DNA of 64,000 nt. It comes from Allobosea lathyri. GTDB lineage: Bacteria > Pseudomonadota > Alphaproteobacteria > Rhizobiales > Beijerinckiaceae. The notes below the pieces were generated by a model, which saw only the letters and a list, made by a program, of their open reading frames with translations, was not told the DNA's origin and did not search any database. Positions within the stretch are counted from its first letter, which is position 1. Each line of letters starts with the position of its first letter. Made by a program: the position numbers and the translations under genes. Positions 33,408 through 42,113 of this stretch are shown piece after piece. The stretch covers positions 228,578 through 292,577 of the forward strand of contig NZ_FNUY01000008.1 of the NCBI RefSeq assembly GCF_900108245.1. Direction: 5' to 3'.

Positions 33408-34349
33408 CTAGAAGGGCAGGACGTAGTTCAAGATCGCCTCCTGACGCAGCAGCACCTTGCGGATGAGATGGCTGGCGGCCACGCGCTCGGTGAAGATCGC
33501 CGCCGTGCCAGCGCTTCCTGCGGGAAGGCTCCGGCCCGCAGCGTCATCGTCGAACTTGACGCGAACTATGAACGGGGTTGGCGCGGTCAGCAGGGCGGAC
33601 ACGGCCTGTCCTGACGCTTGGGTCTGCCCACTGGCGACGGCCTGCAGCACCGTTTCGACCTTGCCTGCGAGAATGCGGCCGGGCAGGAATTTGAAGGCGA
33701 TCTCGACCTCCTGACCCGGCTTGATGTACCGGGCCGCGATCTGCTGGACCTCGACCCCGAGAATCGTGCTCGACGTATCGATGAAGGCCATCACCGGCGA
33801 TAGCGGCAGGTTCGTGACCCGGGCGCCCTTGCGAAGCGCGAGATTGGTCACATAGCCGTCTGCCGGCGCCCGCACGGTCGTCTTGTCGAGATTCCACTTG
33901 GCGCCTTCGAGCTGCGATTCCAGCTGCTTGACCTCGGATTCGCGCTGCTGGACGTCGAACGCACGGCCGGCATCGTTGCGTTGCAGCTGAGACATCTGGT
34001 CGAGCCGCAGCCGGGCGAAGGTCAGCTGTGCTTCGAGAGCCCCGACCTGGGCCTGGAACGGCGTCGGATCGATGCGGAACAACACGTCTCCGGCCTTGAG
34101 CGGCGTGTTCGGTTGAACCGGCACGTCGATCACCTCGCCCGCGACATCGGGCACGATCGCGACCGAATACCGGCCGAGGAGAGCGGGCCCCGATGGCGCG
34201 CCCCAGCCCATGGGAATGAACAGGCCGATCAGCAGGAGCAGCAGGACGAGAAACGGCGAGCATTTCCAGAACAGGTTGAAGCTGATGACCTTGAGCCGAA
34301 CCAGCAGGAAGAGGATGACGAGGTAGACGTTGAGCAGAACGACGATCAT
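33408..34349 (-). CDS. HlyD-family membrane-fusion protein (YibH/EmrA-like)
   Basis: A 313-residue protein starting at the ATG at 34349 (GGAGG 7 bases upstream). Residues 1-45 are two hydrophobic segments anchoring it in the inner membrane. The periplasmic part has lipoyl halves GEVIDVPVQPNTPLKAGDVLFRIDPTPF and TVRAPADGYVTNLALRKGARV with a short coiled coil between them. No transporter permease is linked. The start overlaps the DUF3302 gene stop (ATGA). In E. coli the HlyD-like yibH gene is next to yibI (DUF3302), and this pair matches. Confidence 0.88.
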   Translation of the reverse strand: MIVVLLNVYLVILFLLVRLKVISFNLFWKCSPFLVLLLLLIGLFIPMGWGAPSGPALLGRYSVAIVPDVAGEVIDVPVQPNTPLKAGDVLFRIDPTPFQAQVGALEAQLTFARLRLDQMSQLQRNDAGRAFDVQQRESEVKQLESQLEGAKWNLDKTTVRAPADGYVTNLALRKGARVTNLPLSPVMAFIDTSSTILGVEVQQIAARYIKPGQEVEIAFKFLPGRILAGKVETVLQAVASGQTQASGQAVSALLTAPTPFIVRVKFDDDAAGRSLPAGSAGTAAIFTERVAASHLIRKVLLRQEAILNYVLPF

Positions 34350-34588
34350 CGAGCCGCCTCCTGCCTGCGGGCGGGAACGTCGACGTAGGCCCAGATCAGC
34401 GCGACCGGCCACAGCACGAAGCCGAGGAACAGCGTCACCCAGCCGGCGACCGTGACCGCTTGCGCCCAGGGATGCCCGCGTTCATGGGCGATATGACCGG
34501 GCAACCATCCTGCGATGCAGATCACCCCGAGGGTGCTGACTGCAAGGACCAAGAGGACGATCCAGGCGAAGATATCGAGGGCCGACAT
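34346..34588 (-). CDS. DUF3302 small membrane protein (YibI-like)
   Basis: An 80-residue protein with two hydrophobic helices, about 4-28 (LDIFAWIVLLVLAVSTLGVICIAG) and 46-68 (VAGWVTLFLGFVLWPVALIWAYV). P-G-H-I-A-H-E-R-G-H-P lies between them. GGGAG stands close before the ATG at 34588. It is co-translated with the HlyD-like gene. It may help assemble or anchor an efflux complex. Confidence 0.82.
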   Translation of the reverse strand: MSALDIFAWIVLLVLAVSTLGVICIAGWLPGHIAHERGHPWAQAVTVAGWVTLFLGFVLWPVALIWAYVDVPARRQEAAR

Positions 34589-34713
34589 GGGAACTCCCGC
34601 GCTTGACCGGGCCAGCTCCTGTGTGAAACCGCTCGACCTCAAGGTCACGCGGGGCGGGGCCGGCATCCGTTCGTTCCGCCGGGAGCGTGAACTACGCGGG
34701 CCGGGCCTGCCAT

Positions 34714-34746
34714 CAGGTTTTTCCCCTATAGCCGAAGGGAAACCTG
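34714..34746 (-). terminator. Possible terminator of the second HlyD gene
   Basis: On the minus strand CAGGTTTCCC pairs with GGGGAAAAACCTG (two-base bulge) around a TTCGGCTATA loop, about 80 bases after the HlyD gene stop at 34824. No clear U-tract follows. Confidence 0.45.
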
Positions 34747-34823
34747 TGAGGCGCCGAGGGGGCGAGGACAAACTCAGCGGATCCGGTCCTCGCCGGCATG
34801 GCGCGCGTCCTCGTCGCCTGCGC

Positions 34824-36056
34824 TCAATGGCCGCCGAAGACGAGGGTCTGGATCGGAAGCACCAGCGCCTGGATGCGAAGCAGCATGGCATGCACCAGTC
34901 CGACGGCATCAACCGCATGAAGGACCACGCGTTTTACGGCGCCGGTGTCCTTTGAGGCGATGACGTCGTGGTTGCTGGTGTAGGCATTGGCGATGCAGCT
35001 GCTGCCGGGCGTTACACCTTCGAGGCCGCCTGCATAAAGCGGTTCAAGAGTAACCAGTATCGAGCCTGGTCGTGCCGTCTGCTGAGCCTCGACCAGCTGC
35101 TCGCCGGCGCGAACCTGGCCAGAGGCGATAAAACCCTGCACGTCCGTCACCACCATGGGAATGATGGCCCAGGGTTTCGAAGCGCAGGCGGCCTCCGCCG
35201 TCATTCCGATTTTCAGAACCTGGGCTTCGATCTGCCCGAAACCGGCCTGCAGTCTGTTCCGCCCGGCTTCTTGCGGGATCAGGATCCCGGCCGGCCGCAT
35301 GAAGGGATTCACGATGTCGCCCACCCGCAGCGTGAACTGCTCGACGCGCCCGGAGACGCCCGCTCGAACGACCGTTTTTGCCAGTTCTACGTTAGCCTGG
35401 GCCAGGGCCGCTTCGGCGCTGGCTCGTTCGGCTGGCAGGAGAGAGGAGATCCGCGCCTGGTCGGCCTCTTTTGCAGCCGTCGCCGAATAGATTGCCGCCT
35501 CGCGCCCTGTTACGAGGTTCTCGAGTCTTTCGATCTCGCGGGTGGCGACGATGTCGTCATTGCGGCGCCTCAGCTCCTGCTTCGTGCGCAATTCGTCCAG
35601 AGCCTGCTGATGAGCGCTCCTGGCCTCCTGGATCTTGCCATCATGCGCCAGGATGTCTGCCCGCGCGACGATGAGCGCCGCTTCGGTCTCGGCAATCTTG
35701 CGCCGGGCAGCCTCGACCGCCGCCTCCTGCTGCGAATTGTCCAGCCTGAAAATAGGAGCTCCTTTTTCCACTTGCTGGCTGAACCCGACATTGACCTCGG
35801 CGACGCGTCCGTTGGTTTCCGAGACGATCGGAACCGTCCGGAAGTATAATGTCGCGCTGCTGGTCGAAGGGTGGTTGTAGAAGATCACCGTGATCAGGCC
35901 GACGGTGAGCATCAGGCAGGCGGTGATGCCCCAACGCAGCTCGAACCAGACGGAGTAGAGCGTGATCTCTTTGCCGATTCGCTTCCCTTGCGCGTAGCGA
36001 CGATAGAGATAATCGGGAAGAATGGTCAGAATGGAGCAGAAGAGAAGCTCAAGCAT
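34824..36056 (-). CDS. HlyD-family secretion adaptor
   Basis: A 410-residue membrane-fusion protein. Two N-terminal hydrophobic segments (1-14 and 44-62) anchor it. A long coiled coil with many A/E/Q/R residues (about 105-215, AAVEAARRKIAETEAALIVARADILAH...) separates lipoyl halves near FSQQVEKGAPIFRLDNSQQ and VVRAGVSGRVEQFTLRVGD. The C-terminal tail is hydrophobic. It overlaps the next gene upstream by 8 bases. It is one of two HlyD adaptors in this cluster without a visible partner transporter. Confidence 0.85.
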   Translation of the reverse strand: MLELLFCSILTILPDYLYRRYAQGKRIGKEITLYSVWFELRWGITACLMLTVGLITVIFYNHPSTSSATLYFRTVPIVSETNGRVAEVNVGFSQQVEKGAPIFRLDNSQQEAAVEAARRKIAETEAALIVARADILAHDGKIQEARSAHQQALDELRTKQELRRRNDDIVATREIERLENLVTGREAAIYSATAAKEADQARISSLLPAERASAEAALAQANVELAKTVVRAGVSGRVEQFTLRVGDIVNPFMRPAGILIPQEAGRNRLQAGFGQIEAQVLKIGMTAEAACASKPWAIIPMVVTDVQGFIASGQVRAGEQLVEAQQTARPGSILVTLEPLYAGGLEGVTPGSSCIANAYTSNHDVIASKDTGAVKRVVLHAVDAVGLVHAMLLRIQALVLPIQTLVFGGH

Positions 36057-36513
36057 GCTTCAGCTCCTCGGATGTGCGGGCCTGGTGCGGTCCGCCTAAG
36101 GGGACCTCATCTGGCGGGATGGCAGTGGCTGCTTCTACCGGTACCCCGTCCGCGTCCTCTCGAGGCGCGATGCCCGCGATTTTCTCCAATGCCCGCGCCA
36201 TTCTGGTGAAGGTTCCCGAGATGTCGGGAATATCGATCAACGCCAGGAGCAAGCCTGCCACCCAGAACAGGTGGACATGGGTAAAGAGAGCCAGAAGCCC
36301 CAGGATGGCGACGATCTCGAACTGCAGCTTGTGCGATCTGTGCGCCATTCGCTCGGGCAGGGTGTGCAATCGCAGAAAGAGCAGGCCGATTGCCATCACG
36401 GCGACGACCAGAAGCACGGCCGATGCCACCATGAGATAATCGGTCTCGTTGGGCGCTGTGATGAAGGCCGGCAGATGCTGGGATGCAGCGGGGTGGATGG
36501 ATGGCGCGGCCAT
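36049..36513 (-). CDS. Small inner-membrane hypothetical protein
   Basis: A 154-residue protein with two strongly hydrophobic segments (about 28-48, MVASAVLLVVAVMAIGLLFLRL, and 67-92, VAILGLLALFTHVHLFWVAGLLLALIDIPDI). The C-terminal third is polar and Pro/Glu-rich. It is the first gene of the HlyD-HlyD-DUF3302 cluster and overlaps the second gene. I do not recognise the family; co-occurrence suggests an accessory of the adaptor complex. Confidence 0.65.
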   Translation of the reverse strand: MAAPSIHPAASQHLPAFITAPNETDYLMVASAVLLVVAVMAIGLLFLRLHTLPERMAHRSHKLQFEIVAILGLLALFTHVHLFWVAGLLLALIDIPDISGTFTRMARALEKIAGIAPREDADGVPVEAATAIPPDEVPLGGPHQARTSEELKHA

Positions 36514-36641
36514 GCCTACTCTCCGGTCGAAGGGCGCGGCGCGCCCTCCGCATTGATCCTAGCAAAACCTGTCGTAGTCAATTCGATCTGCCGGTCCGAA
36601 GACCAACAAAATCATTCGGTTGGAAGTACCGAGTCCCAGCC

Positions 36642-38135
36642 TCAGCCCACTCCCCCATAGCGCCGCCGCAGATGCGCCTTGAACACGCTTGCGTCGAGGG
36701 GCCGGCCTGTCGCCTGCGTCAGCAGCGCGTCGGTCTCCAGCAGCGAGCCCTTGGCGTGGATATTGGCGCGCAGCCAGCCGACCAGCGGAGAAAATTCGCC
36801 GCGCCCGATCGAGGGCAGGATCTCGGGCTCGGCCTTGCAGGCGGCCTCGAAGATCTGCGCCGCAGTCATCGCGCCCAGCGTATAGGTCGGGAAATAGCCC
36901 CAGCCGCCGCCGGGCCAGTGCACATCCTGCAGGCAGCCGAGCCGGTCGTCGGGCGGCGTCACGCCGAGCAGCGAGGCCATCCCCTCGTTCCAGGCCGCCG
37001 GCAGTTCCGACAGCGGCATCGCATCGGCGATGAGCGCCTTCTCCAGCCGGTAGCGCAGAATGACATGGGCCGGATAGGTCACCTCGTCGGCATCCACGCG
37101 GATGAAGCCGGGCTCGACGCGGGTGTAGCGGCGCCAGACCGCCTCGGTCTCCCAGGCGGGCCCAGCGCCGCCAAAGGTCTCGCGCATCAGCGGCGCGGCG
37201 AAGGTGATGAACTCGCGGCTGCGGCAGGCCTGCATCTCGACCAGCAAGGACTGGCTTTCATGCAGGCTCATGCCGCGCGCCTGGCTGACGGGCTGGTTCA
37301 GATAGGCCTGCGGCCGGCCCTGTTCGTAGAGCGCGTGGCCGGTTTCATGGAGCACGCCCATCAGCGCCTTGGCGAAGTCGCTCTCATCATAGCGTGTGGT
37401 GATGCGGACATCATTGTCGGCCCCGCCGCAGAAGGGATGGGTCGAGATGTCCAACCGGCCGCGCTCGAAATCATAGCCCAGCGCCGCCATCATGCGCAGG
37501 CCGAGCGCGCGCTGCTTCTCGATCGCAAACGGTCCCTGCGGATCGGGCGCTTGCGGACGCTGCGCCTGCAAGGCGAGCACATCCTGCGTGAAGCCGGGCA
37601 GGAACGCGGCGAGATCGTCGAACAGCGCGTCGATGCGCTCCGAGCGGCCGCCCGGCTCATAGTCGTTCAGGAGCGCGTCATAAGCGCCAAGGCCGAGCTT
37701 CTCGCCCTTGGCCCGGCCGATCTGGCGCTGGAGGTTCAGGACCTCGGCGAGATAGGGCAGGAGCCCGGCGAAATCGGCCTCGGCGCGCGCCTGCCGCCAG
37801 CGCATCTCGCAAGCCGAGACCGCCTTGCTCGAGGCCTCGACGAGATCGGCAGGCAGGGCCGTCTCGACCGTCCAGAGCCGCCTGATCTCGCGCAGATTGG
37901 CGCGCTCCCATTCGCCAAGCTCGCCATCGGCCTCCGCATCGGCGAGCCAGTCGCCGATGCGCGGTTCGGTCGTCATGCCATGGCGCAGCACATGCAGCAG
38001 CGCCATGCTGTCGGCCCGCGTGCCGGCCGCGCCCTTCGGCATCGTCGTCTCGGTATCCCATTGCAGGATGCCGACCGCGTTGGAGAGTGCCGCGATGCGG
38101 CCGAAATGGGCGGAAAGCTCGGAATAAGCTGTCAT
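36642..38135 (-). CDS. M32 family metallocarboxypeptidase (Taq type)
   Basis: A 497-residue enzyme that removes C-terminal amino acids from peptides in the cytoplasm. The zinc motif H-E-T-G-H is in GVLHETGHALYEQG, with the glutamate ligand in SLHESQSLLVEMQACRS. DVRITTRYDESDF, RVEPGFIRVDADEVTYPAHVILRY and PTYTLGAMTAAQIF are family hallmarks. The length fits M32 (about 500 aa). The frame is open to 38321, but I start at the ATG at 38135, which begins MTAYSEL as M32 proteins do. It is a single-gene unit next to the OYE gene. Confidence 0.92.
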   Translation of the reverse strand: MTAYSELSAHFGRIAALSNAVGILQWDTETTMPKGAAGTRADSMALLHVLRHGMTTEPRIGDWLADAEADGELGEWERANLREIRRLWTVETALPADLVEASSKAVSACEMRWRQARAEADFAGLLPYLAEVLNLQRQIGRAKGEKLGLGAYDALLNDYEPGGRSERIDALFDDLAAFLPGFTQDVLALQAQRPQAPDPQGPFAIEKQRALGLRMMAALGYDFERGRLDISTHPFCGGADNDVRITTRYDESDFAKALMGVLHETGHALYEQGRPQAYLNQPVSQARGMSLHESQSLLVEMQACRSREFITFAAPLMRETFGGAGPAWETEAVWRRYTRVEPGFIRVDADEVTYPAHVILRYRLEKALIADAMPLSELPAAWNEGMASLLGVTPPDDRLGCLQDVHWPGGGWGYFPTYTLGAMTAAQIFEAACKAEPEILPSIGRGEFSPLVGWLRANIHAKGSLLETDALLTQATGRPLDASVFKAHLRRRYGGVG

Positions 38136-38175
38136 GATCGTCGCGTATCTCGCTGGCTGAGGACTGGGTACGGCG

Positions 38176-39267
38176 TCAGCCGAACAGATTGCGATATTGC
38201 CGGGGCTGCGAGCGCAGATACTGGTTGGGCGCCTTGATGCTGACGCCGAGATGGGCGGCGGCATGCCAAGGCCAGCGCGGATCATAGAGTACGCCGCGCG
38301 CCAGCCCGACGAAATCTGCATCGCCCGTGCCGATGATCGCCTCGGCCTGGTCGGCCTCCGTGATCAGGCCCACCGCGATGGTCGGCAGGCCCGTGGCCTC
38401 CTTCACCGCGCGCGCCATCGGGACCTGATAGTTCGGGCCGAGCGGGATTTTCTGGGCCGCGGAGAGCCCGCCGCTGGAAACATGGATGAAGCTGCCGCCA
38501 CGTGCCTTCAGTTCGCGGGCGAAGGCGAGCGTCTGCTGGAGATCCCAGCCGCCCTCGACCCAATCGGTGGCCGAGACGCGAAAGCCGACCGGGAAGCCTG
38601 CCGGAACGACCGCACGCACGGCCTCGAACACCTCGAACGGAAACCGCATGCGATTTTCCAGCGAACCGCCATAGGCATCCTCACGCCGGTTGGAGAGCGG
38701 CGAGAGGAACTGGTGCATCAGATAGCCATGCGCGCCATGCAGCTCGATCGCGGCCAGCCCCAGCCGGACGGAGCGCTGCGCCGCGGCGGCGAAGTTCTCG
38801 CAAAGTCGGGCGAGATCGTCGCGCGTCAGCGCGGTCGGCGCGCGGGCGTGACCGTCGAAGGGGACCGGCGAAGGCGCGCGCGTCTGCCAGCCACCTTGAT
38901 CGAGCGCGAGCTGGCCGCCGCCCTTCCAGGGCTGCGCCACCGACGCCTTGCGGCCGGCATGGCCGAGCTGGATGCCGATCGGCATGTCGGAATGGGCGCG
39001 AACGGCCGAAAGCGTTTTTGCCAGCGCGGCTTCCGTCTCATCCGACCAGAGGCCGAGATCCTGCGGGCTGATCCGGCCGGCTGGCTCGACGGCGGTCGCC
39101 TCGATGAACATCAGGCCGGCGCCTGAGAGCGCCAGATGCCCGAGATGGATCGTATGCCAGTCGGTGGCCCTGCCATCTTCGGCCGAATACTGGCACATCG
39201 GCGCGATCACGATGCGGTTGGCTAGCGAAAGGCCGTCGATCTGGCCGGGGCTGAAGAGCTGGCTCAT
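38176..39267 (-). CDS. NADH:flavin oxidoreductase / old yellow enzyme (YqjM-like)
   Basis: A 363-residue TIM-barrel FMN enzyme that reduces activated C=C bonds. MSQLFSPGQIDGLSLANRIVIAPMCQYSAEDG opens the barrel, with the Cys of APMCQYSAEDG characteristic of YqjM/thermophilic-type OYEs. IQLGHAGRKAS, ELHGAHGYLMHQFLSPLSNRREDAYGGSLENR, and GDADFVGLARGVLYDPRWPW are further signatures. The frame extends upstream to 39312; the ATG at 39267 is the usual start. It lies 40 bases after the M32 gene start in the same direction and may be co-transcribed with it. Confidence 0.92.
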   Translation of the reverse strand: MSQLFSPGQIDGLSLANRIVIAPMCQYSAEDGRATDWHTIHLGHLALSGAGLMFIEATAVEPAGRISPQDLGLWSDETEAALAKTLSAVRAHSDMPIGIQLGHAGRKASVAQPWKGGGQLALDQGGWQTRAPSPVPFDGHARAPTALTRDDLARLCENFAAAAQRSVRLGLAAIELHGAHGYLMHQFLSPLSNRREDAYGGSLENRMRFPFEVFEAVRAVVPAGFPVGFRVSATDWVEGGWDLQQTLAFARELKARGGSFIHVSSGGLSAAQKIPLGPNYQVPMARAVKEATGLPTIAVGLITEADQAEAIIGTGDADFVGLARGVLYDPRWPWHAAAHLGVSIKAPNQYLRSQPRQYRNLFG

Positions 39268-39310
39268 GGGTCTTTGGAACTCTGCGTTGGACGTGTTTGA
39301 GGTCGAGGCC

Positions 39311-39348
39311 AAGTCTAGGGCGAGCAGACAAGTCTAGGGCGGGCACAC
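39311..39348. repeat. 19-bp imperfect tandem repeat
   Basis: Two copies of AAGTCTAGGGCG(A/G)GCA(G/C)AC stand head to tail with two mismatches, in the divergent region between the OYE and enoyl-CoA hydratase genes. Function unknown; possibly a replication slippage product or a pair of regulator sites. Confidence 0.6.
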
Positions 39349-39491
39349 ATGGACCGGCCATGCGCAGTCGCGCAAGCATGGTGCGCCGCAAACGCAACGC
39401 ATTGGGCCGTTGCCGGGCGCTCGCAGCGGCGAGGGCGGCGATGCTAGAACGGGGCATGGCCTGCCCGGAATGGGCAAAGCGGAGCTGTCCC

Positions 39492-40289
39492 ATGTCCAAT
39501 CCGTCCGATCCCATCATCCTGACAGTGGACGCCGGCGTCGCGCTCCTGAGATTGAACAGACCCGCCGTGCTCAACGCCTTCGACGCGCCGATGGCCGAAG
39601 CCTTTCTGGCGCGCATCGAAGACATCGCCGCGCGCGACGATGTCCGCGCCATCCTGATCAAGGGCGAGGGCAGGGGCTTTTGCGCCGGGGGCGATGTCGC
39701 GCAGTTCACCGGGGGAGGTGATCCTGAGGCGTCGATCGAGGCGATCATCCAGCCGCTTCATGCGGGCTTGCGTCTCCTCGACAGCCTGAAGCAACCCTCG
39801 GTCGCCTGCCTGCACGGCGCGGTGGCAGGCGCAGGTTTCAGCCTGGCGCTCGCCTGCGATCTCGCGATCGCCGCCGAAAACGCCAAGTTCACGCTGGCCT
39901 ATGCCCGGATCGGTGCGACGCCGGACGGTTCCGGCACCTTTCACCTGCCGCGCCTCGTCGGCATGAGAAAGGCGAAGGAGCTGGCCCTGCTGGCTGAGAC
40001 GATCGAGGCCGCAGAGGCGCTGCGTCTGGGTCTGGTCAATAGGGTCGTGCCGGCCGACACCGTCGAGGCCGAGGCCGAGGCCATGGCCTTGGCAAGGCGT
40101 CTCGCCGCCGGGCCGACGCAGGCCTATGGCCGCATCAAGAGCCTGCTCGCGGCGTCCGGCGGCAACACGCTCGCAGAGCAGCTCGAAGCCGAGCGCCAGG
40201 CCTTCCGAGCCTCGACGCACACCGCCGATTTTCGCGAGGGCGTCGCGGCCTTTCTCGAAAAGCGCCCCGCGAGTTTCACCGGGCGGTAA
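39492..40289 (+). CDS. Enoyl-CoA hydratase/isomerase family protein
   Basis: A 265-residue crotonase-fold protein acting on acyl-CoA. GRGFCAGGDVAQF, HGAVAGAGFSLALACDLAIAAENAKFTLAYARIGATPDGSGTFHLPRLVG and the C-terminal FREGVAAFLEKRPASFTGR are typical. The first catalytic Glu position reads A-R-I-G-A-T-P-D-G-S, which is the isomerase-like PaaG type rather than the E-E pair of strict hydratases. GGAG lies 7 bases before the ATG at 39492. Confidence 0.9.
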   Translation: MSNPSDPIILTVDAGVALLRLNRPAVLNAFDAPMAEAFLARIEDIAARDDVRAILIKGEGRGFCAGGDVAQFTGGGDPEASIEAIIQPLHAGLRLLDSLKQPSVACLHGAVAGAGFSLALACDLAIAAENAKFTLAYARIGATPDGSGTFHLPRLVGMRKAKELALLAETIEAAEALRLGLVNRVVPADTVEAEAEAMALARRLAAGPTQAYGRIKSLLAASGGNTLAEQLEAERQAFRASTHTADFREGVAAFLEKRPASFTGR

Positions 40290-40388
40290 AGCACGCTGCA
40301 AGCAGCCAAGCCGCCCTCGCTCCGCTCGCTGAGCCGTGATGGGAAGCGCCAAAATGCCAACCTGAAAACGCCGCAATCGCTACCCATC

Positions 40389-40406
40389 TCATAAGCCTGC
40401 TTATGA
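40389..40406. promoter_or_regulatory. MarR-type operator palindrome
   Basis: TCATAAGCCTGCTTATGA is an inverted repeat with 8-base arms and a 2-base centre, directly upstream of the marR coding region. It is a plausible autoregulatory operator for the MarR gene and the RND pump it precedes. Confidence 0.7.
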
Positions 40407-40422
40407 TATGGAGACGTACGGA

Positions 40423-40899
40423 ATGATGCGACCCCTCAGGCGCGAACTGATGTTCCAGCTGGTCGAGACCGCCCGGCTGTTGCGCACCTATGTCGACCAG
40501 CGCGCGCGTCAGCACGGCACGACGCGGGCCCAGTGGGGCGTTCTTTCGCGCCTGCGCCGCGCCGAGGGGCTGAATCAGGCCGCCCTGGCCGAGCAGATGG
40601 ATCTGCAGCCGATCTCTCTGACCAGGCTGGTCGACCGGCTGGAACAGCAGAAGCTGGTCGAACGTCGCGAGGATGCCGCGGATCGCCGTGTCCGCCTGCT
40701 GCATCTGACACCGGAGGGGCGGGAACTGGTCGAGGGGCTCGATACCGTTAGAGGCGAGATCGCGGGCGAGGTCCTGGCGGGCGTCGATGATGCGGCGATC
40801 GTGATGGCGCTCGAAACGCTGGGCACCATCCGCGACCGCACGAGACCGCAGCGCGACGAGCGGGCGCAGGCGGCACGTGCCGCCGGCCGCGCGGCCTGA
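40423..40899 (+). CDS. MarR-family transcriptional regulator
   Basis: A 158-residue winged-helix repressor. ARQHGTTRAQWGVLSRLRRAEGLNQAALAEQMDLQPISLTRLVDRLEQQKLVERREDAADRRVRLLHLTPEGREL contains the DNA-binding helices and the wing (DRRVR). I choose the ATG at 40423: GGAG (40410-40413) lies 9 bases upstream, and the other ATG at 40408 would overlap the palindromic operator at 40389-40406. It is followed after 17 bases by the RND adaptor and very likely represses this pump. Confidence 0.9.
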   Translation: MMRPLRRELMFQLVETARLLRTYVDQRARQHGTTRAQWGVLSRLRRAEGLNQAALAEQMDLQPISLTRLVDRLEQQKLVERREDAADRRVRLLHLTPEGRELVEGLDTVRGEIAGEVLAGVDDAAIVMALETLGTIRDRTRPQRDERAQAARAAGRAA

Positions 40900-40916
40900 T
40901 TGAGCGAAGGTAGGCC

Positions 40917-42113
40917 ATGAACCGTTCCAGGATCCTCATCGCCGTCGCCCTCGTCGCAATTGCGGCCGGCGGCGTCTGGTATGTCCAATCGCGCGGCAGC
41001 GAAGCGACGCATCCGGCCCGCGCCGGCCGCTCCGATTCCGGCGCTGTCACCGTGACGACGGCCGTTGCGACGCAGGCCGATTTTCCGGTGCGCAAGCGCG
41101 CCATCGGCTTCGTCGAGACGCCGACCAGCGTCGTGATCAAGTCGCGGATCGACAGCCAGATCACCGAGCTGCACATCACCGATGGTCAGTTCGTGAAAGC
41201 GGGAGACCTTCTGTTCTCGCTGGACGATCGCGACATCAAGGCCCAGATCGCCAAGGATGAAGCGATGATCGCGCGCGATGAGGCGACGCATAAGCGCACG
41301 CTGGCCGATCTCGACCGCTACCAGCAGCTGCTCGCCAGGAATGCCGGAACGCAGCAGGCGGTCGACCAGGCTACGGCCGACGAGCGCACGGCGGCCGCCA
41401 CGATCCTGGCCGACAAGGCGACGCTGGACGCCGACAAGCTCAAGCTCAGCTATACCAAGATCGTCTCGCCGATCGACGGTCGCGTCGGTGCCGTGCAGGT
41501 CACGCCCGGCAACCTCGTCAGTGCAAACAGCACGGGCACGGGCATGCTGACGGTCACCCAGATGAAGCCGCTGCGCGTCAGCTTCGCCATGCCGGAGAGC
41601 GAACTGCCTGTCCTGCAAGGGGCGCTGGTGGCGAGCAAACCCATTCTAGTGACGGCCAGCGTCGCGAATTCCGGCCGTCCGCCGGAGCAGGGCACGCTCA
41701 ATTTCGTCGATTCCAGCGTCAACATCACCTCGGGCACGATCGTCGCCAAGGCGGCTTTCGCCAATGACGATCTGAAGCTCTGGCCGGGGCAATATGTCGA
41801 TGTCGAGATCATCCCGGACACGCTGACAGGGGCGACGATCGTTCCGACGGTCGCCGTCCAGACCGGGCAGAAGGGCCCTTATGTCTATGTCGTCAAGCCT
41901 GACTCGACCGTCGATCTGCGCCAGGTCAAGATCGCGCTGAGCGATGGCGGCCAAACGGCGATCAGCGAGGGGGTTGCGCCGGGCGAGCGCGTGGTGACTG
42001 ACGGCCAGATGCGCCTGAAACCGGGTGCGCGGGTCCAGGACAAGACCGCTGCCACGAACACCGCACCTCCTGTTTCGGAGATCACACCGGTCGCGGAAGG
42101 TGGCCGGTCATGA
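40917..42113 (+). CDS. RND periplasmic adaptor (second pump)
   Basis: A 398-residue membrane-fusion protein with an N-terminal hydrophobic anchor (about 5-22). Lipoyl halves ITELHITDGQFVKAGDLLFSLDDRDI and LSYTKIVSPIDGRVGAVQVTPGNLVSANSTGTGMLTVTQ flank a helical hairpin. The C-terminal barrel has GERVVTDGQMRLKPGARVQ. It precedes the RND transporter by a 4-base overlap, so the two are produced in proportion. Confidence 0.92.
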   Translation: MNRSRILIAVALVAIAAGGVWYVQSRGSEATHPARAGRSDSGAVTVTTAVATQADFPVRKRAIGFVETPTSVVIKSRIDSQITELHITDGQFVKAGDLLFSLDDRDIKAQIAKDEAMIARDEATHKRTLADLDRYQQLLARNAGTQQAVDQATADERTAAATILADKATLDADKLKLSYTKIVSPIDGRVGAVQVTPGNLVSANSTGTGMLTVTQMKPLRVSFAMPESELPVLQGALVASKPILVTASVANSGRPPEQGTLNFVDSSVNITSGTIVAKAAFANDDLKLWPGQYVDVEIIPDTLTGATIVPTVAVQTGQKGPYVYVVKPDSTVDLRQVKIALSDGGQTAISEGVAPGERVVTDGQMRLKPGARVQDKTAATNTAPPVSEITPVAEGGRS

